64,000 nucleotides of DNA from Theristus sp. LFF4_11 (taxonomy: Eukaryota; Nematoda; Chromadorea; Monhysterida; Xyalidae). The notes under the pieces are model-generated. The model was not told the DNA's origin. It saw only the letters and a program-made list of their open reading frames with translations, and did no database searches. Of this stretch, positions 32,458 to 61,437 are shown piece after piece. Within the stretch, counting starts at the first letter, position 1. Every line of letters begins with the position of its first letter. The DNA is taken from contig JASANC010001711.1 of assembly GCA_030248135.1 (NCBI GenBank), positions 124,001 through 188,000 of the forward strand, written 5' to 3'. A program made the position numbers and the translations under genes.

Positions 32458-32657
32458 TGGCAGGGTTTTTTTTGAAATCAGCCATCTTCGTTGGTCATAT
32501 CAAGTTAGCTGTCAAACAGTTGCTTTTTTGTGAGCCCCAGAACACCAGCGATTTTAACGACGTGTGTTACCGTGGGTGTGCGGAGGTGCCGTGATCCCCT
32601 AAAACCCGATACCCCCCCCCCCCAACGACAAATCCACGAGACGACGAATCCATTTCA

Positions 32658-33363
32658 ATGGTGTTGCCCGCCGTTTGCGCACTGAAGCAGCGCATCGAAC
32701 AAGTCGATGCGAGTGGCATTGGTTCGACGAAAAAACGCTGCTGACCAGCATCGACACACGCTTCCGTGCGCTTTTCCACAACGAATCCAACATCATGGCC
32801 ACGTACGTTGATCCGCGATTCAAGAATACTGCAGTCGTCTTCGAAAATGAAGGCACGATTCGTTGTGAACTACTTCACATTGCAAAGAAAATCTTGAAAC
32901 GACCGGAGACGCCCACAAACTGCGACGATACATCCGAGATCGCGAACAACGACGATGACGAAAGGGAACGCGAGCCCGAACCAAAAAAGAAATCGACTGG
33001 CCTCTACGGAGGCATCGAGTTTCACGCTGCGCGACCGCGCAACCCGTCAGGCGAATCCAGTCTTGAAGACGAACTGCGCGGCGAAATGAATATGTACGAG
33101 TCGGATGATTTTATCGTCGAACCGGACAAAAGTGATCTAATGCTAGACTTTTGGCGGCTGAACTCGTCTAAATACCCCAAACTATCGACAATCGTGCGCA
33201 GATACCTGGCACCGCTACCAACAAGCGTGGCAAGCGAACGAATGTTCTCTGAAGCCAGGCAGGTGTTTGTGTACAGCCGATCTCGTCTGTCAACTCAGAA
33301 CGCCGAAAAGGTCATGTTTCTGAATGGAGTGTTGCCAGCACTTGATTATCCCTATGCGATGTG
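32658..33363 (+). pseudogene. hAT transposase, C-terminal part, frameshifted
   Basis: The C-terminal half shows the hAT dimerisation domain: YLAPLPTSVASERMFSEA, then SRSRLSTQNAEKVMFLNG. Upstream is MATYVDPRFKNTAV, typical of the RNase H-like fold region. The frame that starts at 32658 (VLPAVCALKQRIE) must shift at an A6 run near 32732 to continue into the long frame. The N-terminal BED finger and the first catalytic residues are absent. It is therefore inactive. Confidence 0.85.
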
Positions 33364-33624
33364 AATTTTGTCAATTGTTGTTGTTGTAATTTTTGGTTGG
33401 TTCACGTGCTGTGTCTTGCTGACTTTGTTTCTGTGTCTGTGCTGTTTTATGCTGAAAATGTGATGAAGAAGCGACAAAATGTGCGCAGATGTTTTTTAGA
33501 CATAAAAATGCTATTCCGGTCCGGATTCCGGCAATTTTTGCCGGATCCGGCCCGGCCGGAATGGGCTTTTGCCGGATCCGGCCCGGATTCCGGCAAATTT
33601 GCCGGATCCATCCCTAGTAATGAG

Positions 33625-34551
33625 TCGTTGTAGGTTCCTAATCCTAAACCTAATCCTAATCCTAAGCCAAGCCTTTTTGATAAGGTGAAAATGATCAATT
33701 TAGTTTTTGCATTTTTTTCTTTCCTGTGTTATGGAGGAGGAGCACCGGAACTGCAGATGCAGCTGTTTTAATAATGATGCATTACGATCTGTAGGTATCT
33801 ATATTATCTGCATGTTTGTATCTCAATATATATTGTATGTTTTTTTGTATACGTACCACTTTGTTAATTGTTATACATTTACCACTTTGTACGTCAATGT
33901 TTTCAATACTGTACTTCAATATCAAGTCTCACCCGTGCAGCGTGTCTCGTTCGTGTAGCTTTCAGATGTCCCGGCCCGAACGAAAATCAAAGCAAAATGT
34001 ATGACTGAGACTGGAGAGAGGCCTTGACTCTGACTGGATGCTGTGGTTTCTAGCACTTTTATTCAACAACTTTTGGTCCGACCCCCCCCCTAGAATTTTC
34101 GGTCTCGCTCGGGAACCCACCCCCCCCCCCCAACCAAATCGACCCCTACTAGCCATTTTTTGCCCAGACAATGTCATCGTCAAGAAAAAATTTTGGTCCG
34201 ACCCCCCCCCCCTAGAATTTTCGGTCTCGCTCGGGAGCCCCCCCCCAACCAAGTCGACCCCCCCCCACCCGGGACGACCCCCCCCCAAATTTGGGCGGAC
34301 CCCCCCCCTCGGATTCGCCAAAAATCGGGCTCGCTCGACCCCTGATAAAGATAGATTCGAAAAAATTTTTGGGGGTGGGGGCGGCCCCCCCCCTAGAACA
34401 ACTATGTGCGGGAGCGGGACGATTTTTTTGACAACCAATAACCATCGGTTCATCTTGTTTTGCTCTCCTTGAAAAATTTGATTGTTTTGTTTGACCAACT
34501 ACTGGACAAAATCAACTACAAATACGAGCTGCTTTTTGTAAATTCGTGAAA
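33625..34551. repeat. TTAGG-like block, X1 copy C and X2 end
   Basis: Bases 33625-33720 carry a CCTAATCCTAAACC block that is the inverse of 31310-31430. Bases 33791-34344 are a 5'-truncated X1 copy ending CTCGACCCCTG. Bases 34345-34404 are an X2 end with CTAGAACAACTATG. The SPTLC1 promoter should lie in the last 150 bp. Confidence 0.6.
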
Positions 34552-37500
34552 ATGGCCGCTGGTACCGAGGACACAACAGACGCAGGTGCAGAATCGTTGA
34601 CGATGAATTCGTTGATGTTGCCATCGGTGAGCGTGAAAGTCTGAGTTTATTTTTCGTGCAATTTGAAATGGAGATTTGAGTATTGCAGTTTTTTGCGTTG
34701 CTTTATTAAATTATTTCACAACAACTGGAATCCTCGATATCTCAATATTCCAGGGCTTATTCGTCATTGCACTAGCAGTTTATTTCTATCAGTGGTCAAC
34801 AAAGCGAAAAGAAAAACCATTGTCAAATGAGGTTTGTGCAGTGTGTTCTTTCTACTCAATGCAGTGTAAAAATGAAAAAGCTAAGTTGATTGAAGAGACA
34901 AAATTGCAACGTTGTAATCTTTGTTGATTATTTCCGTTTTTGCGTTGAATCTGAAACTGAAATAATTAAGAATTGAGTTCACAGCTCAGCTTTCCGGTGG
35001 TCTCCCCATTTTCATTTTGCGTTTTGATTTGGGGAAAAATTGTATCGCCCATTAGTTTCAGGTGCCGTGTGGGTCACTTTCTATTTTTGCTTTTTTTGCA
35101 GGAAATTTCGAAGCTGATAGAAAATTGGCACCCAGAGCCTTTGGGCAAGCCGTTATCTGACGAGGACAAACGTCATTACTCGTTGAATCCACGGATTGTT
35201 GAGGGGTACGTACAGTCGAACTCTAAATTACACGGAATCAGCTGATTGGTTGGTGGTCACGTGATCCATGTTTCACTGTGCAGGTATTTCTGTGGTGGCG
35301 GAGGTGTGTTTGTACAGAAAGCATACATACCGTAATCACCAACGAATCAGCTTATCCCCTATAATTTAGAGTTCGACTGCAGTACGGTCTTGTCTTAGTA
35401 CGTCGCTTCTATGCTTCGGTTGATTTGTAACTGTAAGATACGGAAAGAATATATTTTTAGAAAAATTGGTCATTATGTGACCGTGAACGGTCGTAAATGT
35501 CTGAATTTAGCATCAATGGACTTTCTCGGCTTGGTGGGAGATGAACGAATTGAAGTGAGTCCTGATTGGATGTTACTTCTTTGCCAAACATGCAAGATTC
35601 CATACCAAATTCCACGAATTTTTTTCCAGCGCGTTGCAAAAGAGACAATCAAAAAGTACGGCGTTGGCTCTTGTGGACCGCGTGGCTTTTATGGAACAGT
35701 TGGTTCGTTGCTCAACGGAGTCACAATTTTCTCGCTCAGAAACTCAGCGAACGATATGCGTAGGTGTGCGTGCTCCTCCGTGTTTCAGACGTTCACTTGG
35801 ACTTGGAGAAGCAGATTGCTGAGTTCATGTCGTGCGAAGAGTCGGCGCTGTACAGCTATGGATTCGCAACAATCACCAGCGCCATTCCTGCGTTCGCTAA
35901 ACGCGGCGACATTATTTTCGTCGATAATGGTTCGGAATTGCGGATTTGTGGAGCGCGAACATCATTGCGGTGACAACAGAACGTTTTTTAGGCGTGAATT
36001 TCGCCATTCAAAAAGGCGTCGCAGCGTCGCGCAGCAAGGTCGTCTGGTTTGAACACAACGACATGGCGGATCTGCAGCGAGTGCTGGAGGAGCAAGCGAA
36101 ATGGGACCGACATGTCCGTGTGAAGTTGTCTGTATTGACATTTTCGGAACATTCAATAAACATAAAAACCAATTTTGCGGTCAGAACGCGTCGAAAGCCG
36201 CCAAGATACGGCGATTCGTGTTGGTCGAGGGGATCTACATGAACAGCGGTCAGTTGTGTCCGTTGCCGCGTCTGTTGCAACTGAAATGGCAGTACAAAGT
36301 GCGTGTGTTCATCGACGAAAGCGTCTCGTTTGGTGTGCTCGGCAAGACTGGACGTGGCGCCACCGAATATTGGAATGTCAATGTTAGTCGACAGGTCTCA
36401 TCCGTTCGACAGTGGCGAATCAACCAAGAGCCAACAAGAATGCACAAGAGGAAGGGGGTGTAGGTTCATCATCAGTAATGCGGCACTCTCAAAACCAAGA
36501 TCTCGTCCGGCGGCATCTGAGTTGTTTGTTAGTTGTTGTTTATTGCGGCCGCTGCGGGCATGAGTTAAGGTCCGTTCATACCTGACATGCGCATGCGGCA
36601 CGTCACTTTAGGTCTCGTGTTATTGCACACTACCGTTCATACCTGACGTACGTCTGCATAACGTCGGGCATAAGCGGACCTTTACCTAAATTTGGCGTCA
36701 GCCAGGCCAGGCTGCACGTGACCGGTTGTTTTTCGACCACCCCAGAACCGAGACTGCACTGCAGCACAGTTGTTTGCCACTGCGATCACTGCGTGGCGTG
36801 TTGTGCCAGCGCCGGTGTTCTATCAGAGCGTTCTGTTGTGCTTAGGTGGAGGACGTCGACATGATCATGGCGTCAATGGAGTTGGCGGTCGCGTCCACCG
36901 GCGGCTTCTGTGTCGGCCGCTCGTTTGTCATCGAGCACCACCGGCTGTCAGGGCTCGGCTACTGTTTCTCTGCCTCGTTGCCACCGTTGCTCGCCACCAG
37001 TGCTGGTGGGTGCCTGTCGAACTTGTTTCAATGAAAGTACCCCCCTTTTCCGATCAAGAACAACCTTGCTGGGGTTGGTTTTTCAAACACGAGAAACTAG
37101 AGAACAATATACGAAGTTGCTTTCCGGACTCGATTCCATTGCAACGATGCACTGGTTGACTTGAGGTGTCTCATCGCATGTAAACGCCCAGTTTTTCCAT
37201 AAACCAATGACCACCGCGTGCACTCCCATTTCAGGCGAAAGTCTGAACATCATCAACAACGAGCCGGAGCGTGTCGCCCGCGTGCGTCTGCGTTCGCAGC
37301 AGTTTCTCGATCGTGTCGGCCACTGCTTTGTGGGCACTCCGTTGCAGTTGTGTGCCGACGTCGGCAGCCCTCTGGTGCACGTTCGTGTGAAAACGGACGA
37401 CGTACGCCTGGCTGAGGAGACGCTGGACGCGCTTGTGGACACGGTAATGCGGGCGACGAAGGTCGGAACACCGCTCATGCACACAGTAAAATAGTCAGTG

Positions 37501-38073
37501 ACACAGTTGTGTGGTGTAAGAAAGACGCACGTGTTCGTGTGGGACTGTCTAAGTTTACGGTGTGAACAGTGTGCAATGTCTTGCTAGCATCTTTCTGGCA
37601 CTTCACTACGGCACACACTCGCTAAAAGTCGAAAGCTGGCACGTTGACTGCTTCAACTAAAGACCATGTCATGTCTATGCATATGGTGGTGTTTCTGAGC
37701 AGTTTGTGACAAAGACCATAAATCATGTTTGCCCAGGCGTTCGAGCACAACATCGCGCTTACAAGAGCACGTTATCTGCAAGACCAAGAGCATTGCCTGC
37801 CGCCGCCCAGGTACGCGTTTGTAGCTTCAACGGGCACTTTCACGTACACTTTTGTCAGCATTGAATTATTGAATTGGTGCTGTAAACACCGGATTGGATG
37901 GGCGGTCATGATGTGGATGTGGCGTTCAGACCACAATAAAAAACGAACTAAAAACCAATTGTTTTCTTAGCGTCCGTGTGTCACTGAACTCTGAGCTGAG
38001 CGACGCTGAAATGGACCTGGTGGTGGGTCTGCTGGACAGTTTTGCGAAAACATTGCACCTTGCGTCGTCATAA
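34552..38073 (+). CDS. SPTLC1: Serine palmitoyltransferase long chain base subunit 1
   Basis: The product is the LCB1 partner of serine palmitoyltransferase, the first step of sphingolipid synthesis in the ER. Twelve exons join in phase: 34552-34626, 34754-34831, 35102-35205, 35461-35554, 35630-35702, 35789-35929, 35992-36119, 36185-36382, 36846-37005, 37235-37443, 37737-37810 and 37971-38073, giving 478 residues (human 473). A membrane segment ([14 protein letters not shown]) precedes [10 protein letters not shown]. The core has [41 protein letters not shown] and [16 protein letters not shown]. The PLP-binding Lys of LCB2 is absent ([15 protein letters not shown]), as expected for LCB1. Intron 3 holds a mariner-like MITE and intron 8 a TTAA-flanked palindrome. 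Confidence 0.96.
35213..35379. mobile_element. Mariner-like MITE in SPTLC1 intron 3
   Basis: The inverted ends are CAGTCGAACTCTAAATTA and TAATTTAGAGTTCGACTG. The left flank is TA and the right flank CA. Inner inverted words are AATCAGCTGATTGGTTGGTG and CACCAACGAATCAG. The length is 167 bp. Confidence 0.8.
36565..36685. mobile_element. Short palindromic MITE in SPTLC1 intron 8
   Basis: It starts TTAAGGTCCGTTCATACCTG and ends GGGCATAAGCGGACCTTTA. The GTTCATACCTGAC word is repeated once inside. It could be a piggyBac-type miniature if TTAA is the target, but the right TTAA is not intact. Confidence 0.45.
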
Positions 38074-41000
38074 AGAATACAATGTTCTGATTAGACTCTG
38101 TGATAAGCATTTTGTTTCTCATTTGTTGTGGTTTTCGGGTGCTCTTTTGTGGTTAGTCACGTTCTGAACATTTTTGCACTGCTTGTCTGTATTTTCAACA
38201 TTTCAGACGTTCTGATTATCTGATTTTGGGGTGGTGATCCTGTTATTGGACGGTTTGAAAAGAACAGTTAACGCTTACTATTTCATGACGACATGTTCAG
38301 TCGTGCCTTTCCATTCGATTTGCCTCGTCGATATCGACTGTCTTGACCAGGTTGCTACGTTTACACCATAACATTCTTGTCAATTTTTATATTGTCTAGT
38401 TGTTAATCGTTATGCATTCTATTACTGTTTTCACCTCAGTCCTCTCAGTTTGTGCCTGGAACGCTTGCTTGATTTGAATAAACTTCTATGACAGATGTTC
38501 ACAAGAATGCCCGGTCCGCTTTCATGGTGGTCTGTGAGCTCCATCATGCTTCGCTCTGCTTGAAGCACTATATGCACTTTCACCTTTTGTTCGCACATCT
38601 TTCTATTTGTTTTTCGTTTTTTCTGTGGTTCGTTCGGCTTTTTTAAATCGATGGATACGAAAGCTCTCCAGTTTTTATCAATGCCATTCACGGGAGAATA
38701 GCCAGCTGCGATAGCGTTCTGCTCGAGAGCTAATCCATTTACCGCAAACGTTTTGAAATAGCGTCAACCGAGGCGTACTTTCCCCTTGCACTTTCCGTTG
38801 ATTAAAAAAAGAGAGTGTCTGCGCGCACGAGATTTCGTGTTTGCGTGACTGAAATGCTGCTGAGGTTGGTGTTCAACTCAAAATTTGACCGGTCAATTTT
38901 TATGAAAGAATTCGAAGACTCGGACATGACCTGGATTCTATCAAGGTCGGTCAGGATGCGCTGCTGATTGATTGTGTGCCATGATTGAAGCAACAATTCG
39001 GTCAGCTCAGCTGTATGAAAAAACATCGAAAGAACAGTATTTTCGCTTGCCAACAACAGCGCGGCTGCTTCAGCTTTTTTCAGCTCAGTGTGGTAGTGAC
39101 GTAGCTTGGAGCGAGCAGTAAACAATGTTAATGTCGCCCCTGGCACTGTCATTACAATCGTGGTCATTTGAATTCGATAACTTTCAGCTGTTTGTTTGAG
39201 AGGTCTGGCGCGCTTCCAATCTAATTGCTGCTGCTACTGTGCGACAGCGTGCGTCAGTGCCATGCATTTGTTAGTATGCTGCCTTGGCAGCCACGATAGC
39301 CGTCAGCACTATTTGAAAGACCAGGTGAAATCTTATAAGCAGGTGATGTCACTACACTACGTTGGATGTTTGTTTACTATTAGCTAGCTAAAGTCCATTG
39401 AGAAGCACGTGGTAGCTAGTGAACGTGGTTTTCTGATTTCGAAAGCATCATAAATGACATATCATGACCGGCTGCTGGTCTATTCGCACATGTTAGATTC
39501 GATTCCCACAGCGCTTTTTTCAGCTCATGTGACTGTCTGTTCGTGTTGCGCGATTGTATCTAAGCCTGTGTTTTTGGCGCACGTGGGCTGTTAGTGTTGG
39601 ATATCATAATTGATTGTGTGCCGTCTGATATTATTGGTACATATAAGTTTTCATTTTATTGTGGCTACATCGTTCTCTCGGTGTATGGGCGGGGTTTATT
39701 GATTGAATTTTTGAGATAACCGTTTTTCGCTGAAAAAACGATTTTTTTCAAAAGCGAAAATGCTGAATAGAATAAGATGTTGAGCAAGTGCACTGTATTT
39801 CAGGTTATTCTACCGTTAAAAGTTATCAGATTAGATTATAACCGGCCCGTTTGCTAAGCAGCTCTGCCCACCACAAACCGCTGATGGAATGTGATGCGAT
39901 GTCATTTACTGGTGAAATGAAGTGCACGATTGCCAGTAGATTTAATGGACAGTTGACCGCACGTTTTGTATTCAACTCGCTGATTGACCACTTTTAATTC
40001 GGGCACGTTGATTGGCTGCAACTACGTAGAGATAGCCAATCAGTGTACCATACATTTGAATGTGGACATTCTTCAGCATGCGTATTCTAATGTATCCTTT
40101 CAGCAGCACTGTATGCACGTATGTTTTAACATTTTTAGTATCAGTTGCTGAACTGCATGCATTTGTCTGGGCTGGTGTTAAAATTCCTGTCTTTAACGTG
40201 CCGCAAGTGTCATATGCACGCGCCTTTTATGACACACCAGGGCTGCGAATTTTACCCATTTCACCACACATGTTTGCATTTTCATATTTTATACGGTGCA
40301 TGTGTCGCTGTTTGCACATTCCTTCCATTTTCCACTTCCTTTCAGTTTCAAATTTATACACCCGGCGTGAATTTTGTTGTTACCAAGCATTCACATGCGA
40401 GTGCAAAATAACAGTAATCCATAACGCCAGTTTGTCGTGTTCAAATGTAGCCGAGTTGTCTCGTTTACACGTGCTCTGTGTCCACTTCTTCAGATTGTAT
40501 GTAACCACGACCACGTTGCGTTGTTCGCTCGGTGCGTTGAGTATGCCCGCCGCAATGGTGCATCAAGCGACTTATCTTATGAGAAACAGAACCGGAATTC
40601 AGTTCAAATCAATTTTCGGATTAAAAATTATCATACAAGCCAACACAGAAACATTGTCCATAGACCTTCGCTCATTGCTGCTAAAGTGACATAGTTTTTG
40701 AGTTATTCCACCCACAGAATAAAGATTCAGATTGAATTTTGTAGATTAAGCTAAGTTTCAGTAAAAATTGTTTATGCGAAAGCTTGTTTGAATAATTGGT
40801 TAAGCATAACACTTTGAGGCTTTGAACTTGGTCACCACCTACAGGTTTCATTGATTAACCTGCTTGCTTTACGTGCAAGCCGTAATGTTTTCATGCTCCA
40901 CTTTCGCCACAAGCCTTTTCTTGTTGTGGCTTACTCAAAGTCACATACTGTGCAGTGAAACGACTGTGTGGCTTCTGTGAATGCCATATCAGCAAAGATA

Positions 41001-41412
41001 CAGCCACATTTCGTTGCCTTTGCCAGCTCTACAAAATTGCTTTTGTTGTCTTCCCAGATGCTGCAATAACAAAAAAAACATGGGGCATGTACTAAAAGAA
41101 TCTAGCAACGACGTTATATTGTTGCGATGGGCCCGCAAGAAAAAATACGTCGGCAGTTTGTTACGTTAACATTGTAGACAGACGTTCTCATTAAACAGTG
41201 AAATACGAGCTACAAAAACAGTATTACCCTAGGCAACTTTCTGTTCAGTCCGTTCCGTTTCATCTCCATTCTCCATCTCGTCGTGAAAGCGAGCACTCAA
41301 TTTTCTGTCCGTTTCAGTCGGCACGTTTTATTCAGTTTGCTGCTGCGTGTGTTTGCCGGCCGGAAGCGCAAAATGAATTGAAAAGCAGCGTTAATAATAA
41401 ATTGCACTCACA
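38074..41412. other. Intergenic, SPTLC1 to guanylyl cyclase
   Basis: No conserved gene is recognised in 3.3 kb. It holds a coding-like minus-strand pair of ORFs (38431-39167, listed separately). A 209-codon plus-strand ORF (40060-40689) covers a locally GC-richer patch at about 40460-40600 that could be an exon but matches nothing I know. The cyclase promoter should lie at the right end. Confidence 0.4.
38431..39167 (-). CDS. Hypothetical protein, uncertain two-part ORF
   Basis: Two open stretches lie on the minus strand, 38802-39167 (121 codons from ATG) and about 38431-38790, separated by a stop and a 40-70 bp gap that could be an intron. The second contains a Lys/Arg-rich patch and ends RSRHKLRGLR. 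Codon composition is even and neither contains a domain that I recognise. It would be tail to tail with SPTLC1. It could equally be chance open frames. Confidence 0.2.
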
Positions 41413-59338
<17,926 letters not shown>

Positions 59339-61189
59339 TCACCATCCACATCGCAAACTGCTGTTCTCTGCTCTGCACTTTTGTTGCCGGGTGTTGTTTT
59401 TTTGTTTGTTGCCTGCCCTGCCACGACGGGTGCTCCCCACTACTGTTACTTTCTCGTGTTTTCTTTCGTTTAGAAAAATGTTAGTTGATGAAAAGCGGCA
59501 TTTATGTTGAACGCAGAGTGTGACACGAATGAACTGGAACCGCTTTGCTTTGTGAATTATGTGCCTGCTCAAGTATTCAATCGTAACTGAAAGTCATCAT
59601 TAGTCGGTTTAGGTCGGTTTTTGGTGATTGATCACTGATTACTAAAAGTGTTACTCACGTCATATGATGGTGCTGTTCAGTTGCTTGCTCTGTTTTTTGT
59701 TTGAAATTCTCAAACCAAAACGCGACACCACACAAACTGTGAAGCGTTCAATTGCCAGTTTGTTTTTAAGCTTTGTAAATACAGATTTATTGAACGAATG
59801 TTGATATAGTCAACTATGATGCATTTGTACACATGATCTATAATTGTTGCCAAACGTAAACCTTACACTTCAGCTCAGCACACTAGGAAAAATCAAGCCC
59901 GTCTGTTTGTTGCGGGTTAGTAATGAGTTATAATAATCAAAAGTTATTTTGAAAAGTTCTATTTTCAAAGTTCAGCTCGTTGGCAATCTCAGTTATTTTT
60001 GTTTTTGTCATAACTGGACGCTGTTTTGTGTCGTAAATTTTTCGTTGCACAAAGTGTCGTGCATCACTGAAAGACCGTGCCTTATGATTTATGTGAGCTT
60101 CGTCCTGTAGAAGCTGTTTTGAATTTCGTGAAACAAACTATGATATTATTGTGCTTTAGATTTATTGTACAATACCTATTTTCAACGTTGGTTTCAATTT
60201 GTTTTCACTTTGCGTTATGTTGGTGTTTCTGTTGGCCTGCATCATGTTTGTTAAAGTTATACTTGTGGTATGATAGTTGTTTGAATGTTTCAGTGTTTTG
60301 TTTCAACTTTTCATTGTTTTCTGTTCGATCATTTGGTTCGGGTTTTTATTCCTCAATCAAGACAAGTGGCAAGACGTCAGAATTGAATAAAAACATGACT
60401 TTTTACATGTTTGCGTTTTGGTTTTTGTGGAGTTCTGTTTTTCCACCATCAATCCCATGCGAAAGTGGTGGGTTATTACCGGAGTCACGTGTTATCGTGG
60501 TTCAACCGAAACGTTGCGGATAGAGCCACGTGAAGCGACGGCTTTTATTTTACGTGTGTCATTTGATCATAAAAACATGCTTACAACCATTGAAAACAGA
60601 GCTACGTGAAAAAAACGCCCAAACAGCAGGAAACCGTGGTTTTGTGTGCTCTGTTTATCACGCATAAACCTGGCTACATTCTGATTGTCCCAGCGTACCA
60701 CACATACTCCTAAAAACTAGAATTTATCTGTGTATATAGTGAAAAACGTTTGAAGTTTTGTTTGAGAAGATCAATAACTTAGCGGCAAAACAAAAAAAAG
60801 CGGATCTCAACAGCTTCATTCTATCGCGCATTCAAATACCTTGAAATGGGGGAACTCTTGAAACACTGCAGGTTTGCTGAACCACCAAGACAGACATATA
60901 CATCACTTCCTCCAACAAAACCGATGTTTCGTTGTGCAATGTTTACGATGTTTCTGCGTTTGGTGCGTACCACCACACCACTTGAGTGAAACACTGTCGC
61001 GCAGCAATGTCCTCTGCGTTGTTCGTTGTTGTCATCGCTTTTACGTTCATTTGCATTCAGTTCTGCAAAGCTGCAACCTTCCAATAGGAATATTTTCGAT
61101 TTTTTGGTCTGCTTTTCACGCAAATTTTTTTGTTCGAGTCCGTCGTGTTGACGGTGAACTGATGCACCGGCATCGCATTTCGACTTCAT
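59339..61189. other. Intergenic, cyclase to lipid phosphatase
   Basis: The stretch is AT-rich with no conserved coding sequence on either strand. ORFs here are T-rich or Phe-rich chance frames. It should contain the cyclase 3' UTR and the promoter of the lipid phosphatase. Confidence 0.4.
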
Positions 61190-61437
61190 GTTTTTTTGTT
61201 TTTTTTGTTCGCGCGCCGGTTCCGGAAGCCATAAGATACCAAACTCCGGCGGAAACGGGCAATACTGCCCCGAGCCCAATTTACCCTCGGCTCTGGAGGG
61301 AGTAGACCATTAGATCTTGTTGGTCACTTTAGTTTCCATTGTGTCTGTCTTGTCCGCAGCGAGGTTCGAACTTTCCACCCACAGAACGGCAGGCGAAAGC
61401 GCTACACCTGCGCTACAGACGCGACAGATGTTCGATG
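61190..61437 (-). mobile_element. tRNA-derived SINE (family B)
   Basis: On the minus strand it opens with GTCTGTAGCGCAGGTGTAGC (A-box-like). AAAGTTCGAACCT follows (B box), and GTCTGTA pairs with TGCGGAC over 7 bp like an acceptor stem. A body with CCGGAGTTTGGTATCTTATGG and GGAACCGGCGCGC and then an A-rich tail complete the element. A related 3' fragment is at 11385-11480. It directly precedes the first lipid phosphatase exon. Confidence 0.75.

Larger units (their letters stand above)
32100..33616 (+). mobile_element. hAT transposon with decayed transposase
   Basis: The termini are TAGGGATGGAGCCGG and the inverse CCGGATCCATCCCTA. They are flanked by a perfect GTAATGAG duplication (32092-32099 and 33617-33624). 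Subterminal regions are arrays of TCCGGATTCCGG-like words on both ends. It encodes a 3' transposase part, listed separately. Confidence 0.93.

Noticed and set aside
40060..40689. 209-codon ORF as a gene
   Set aside because: It is Cys/Phe/His-rich with no recognisable domain and no splice-compatible neighbours. It is kept only as a remark in the intergenic entry.
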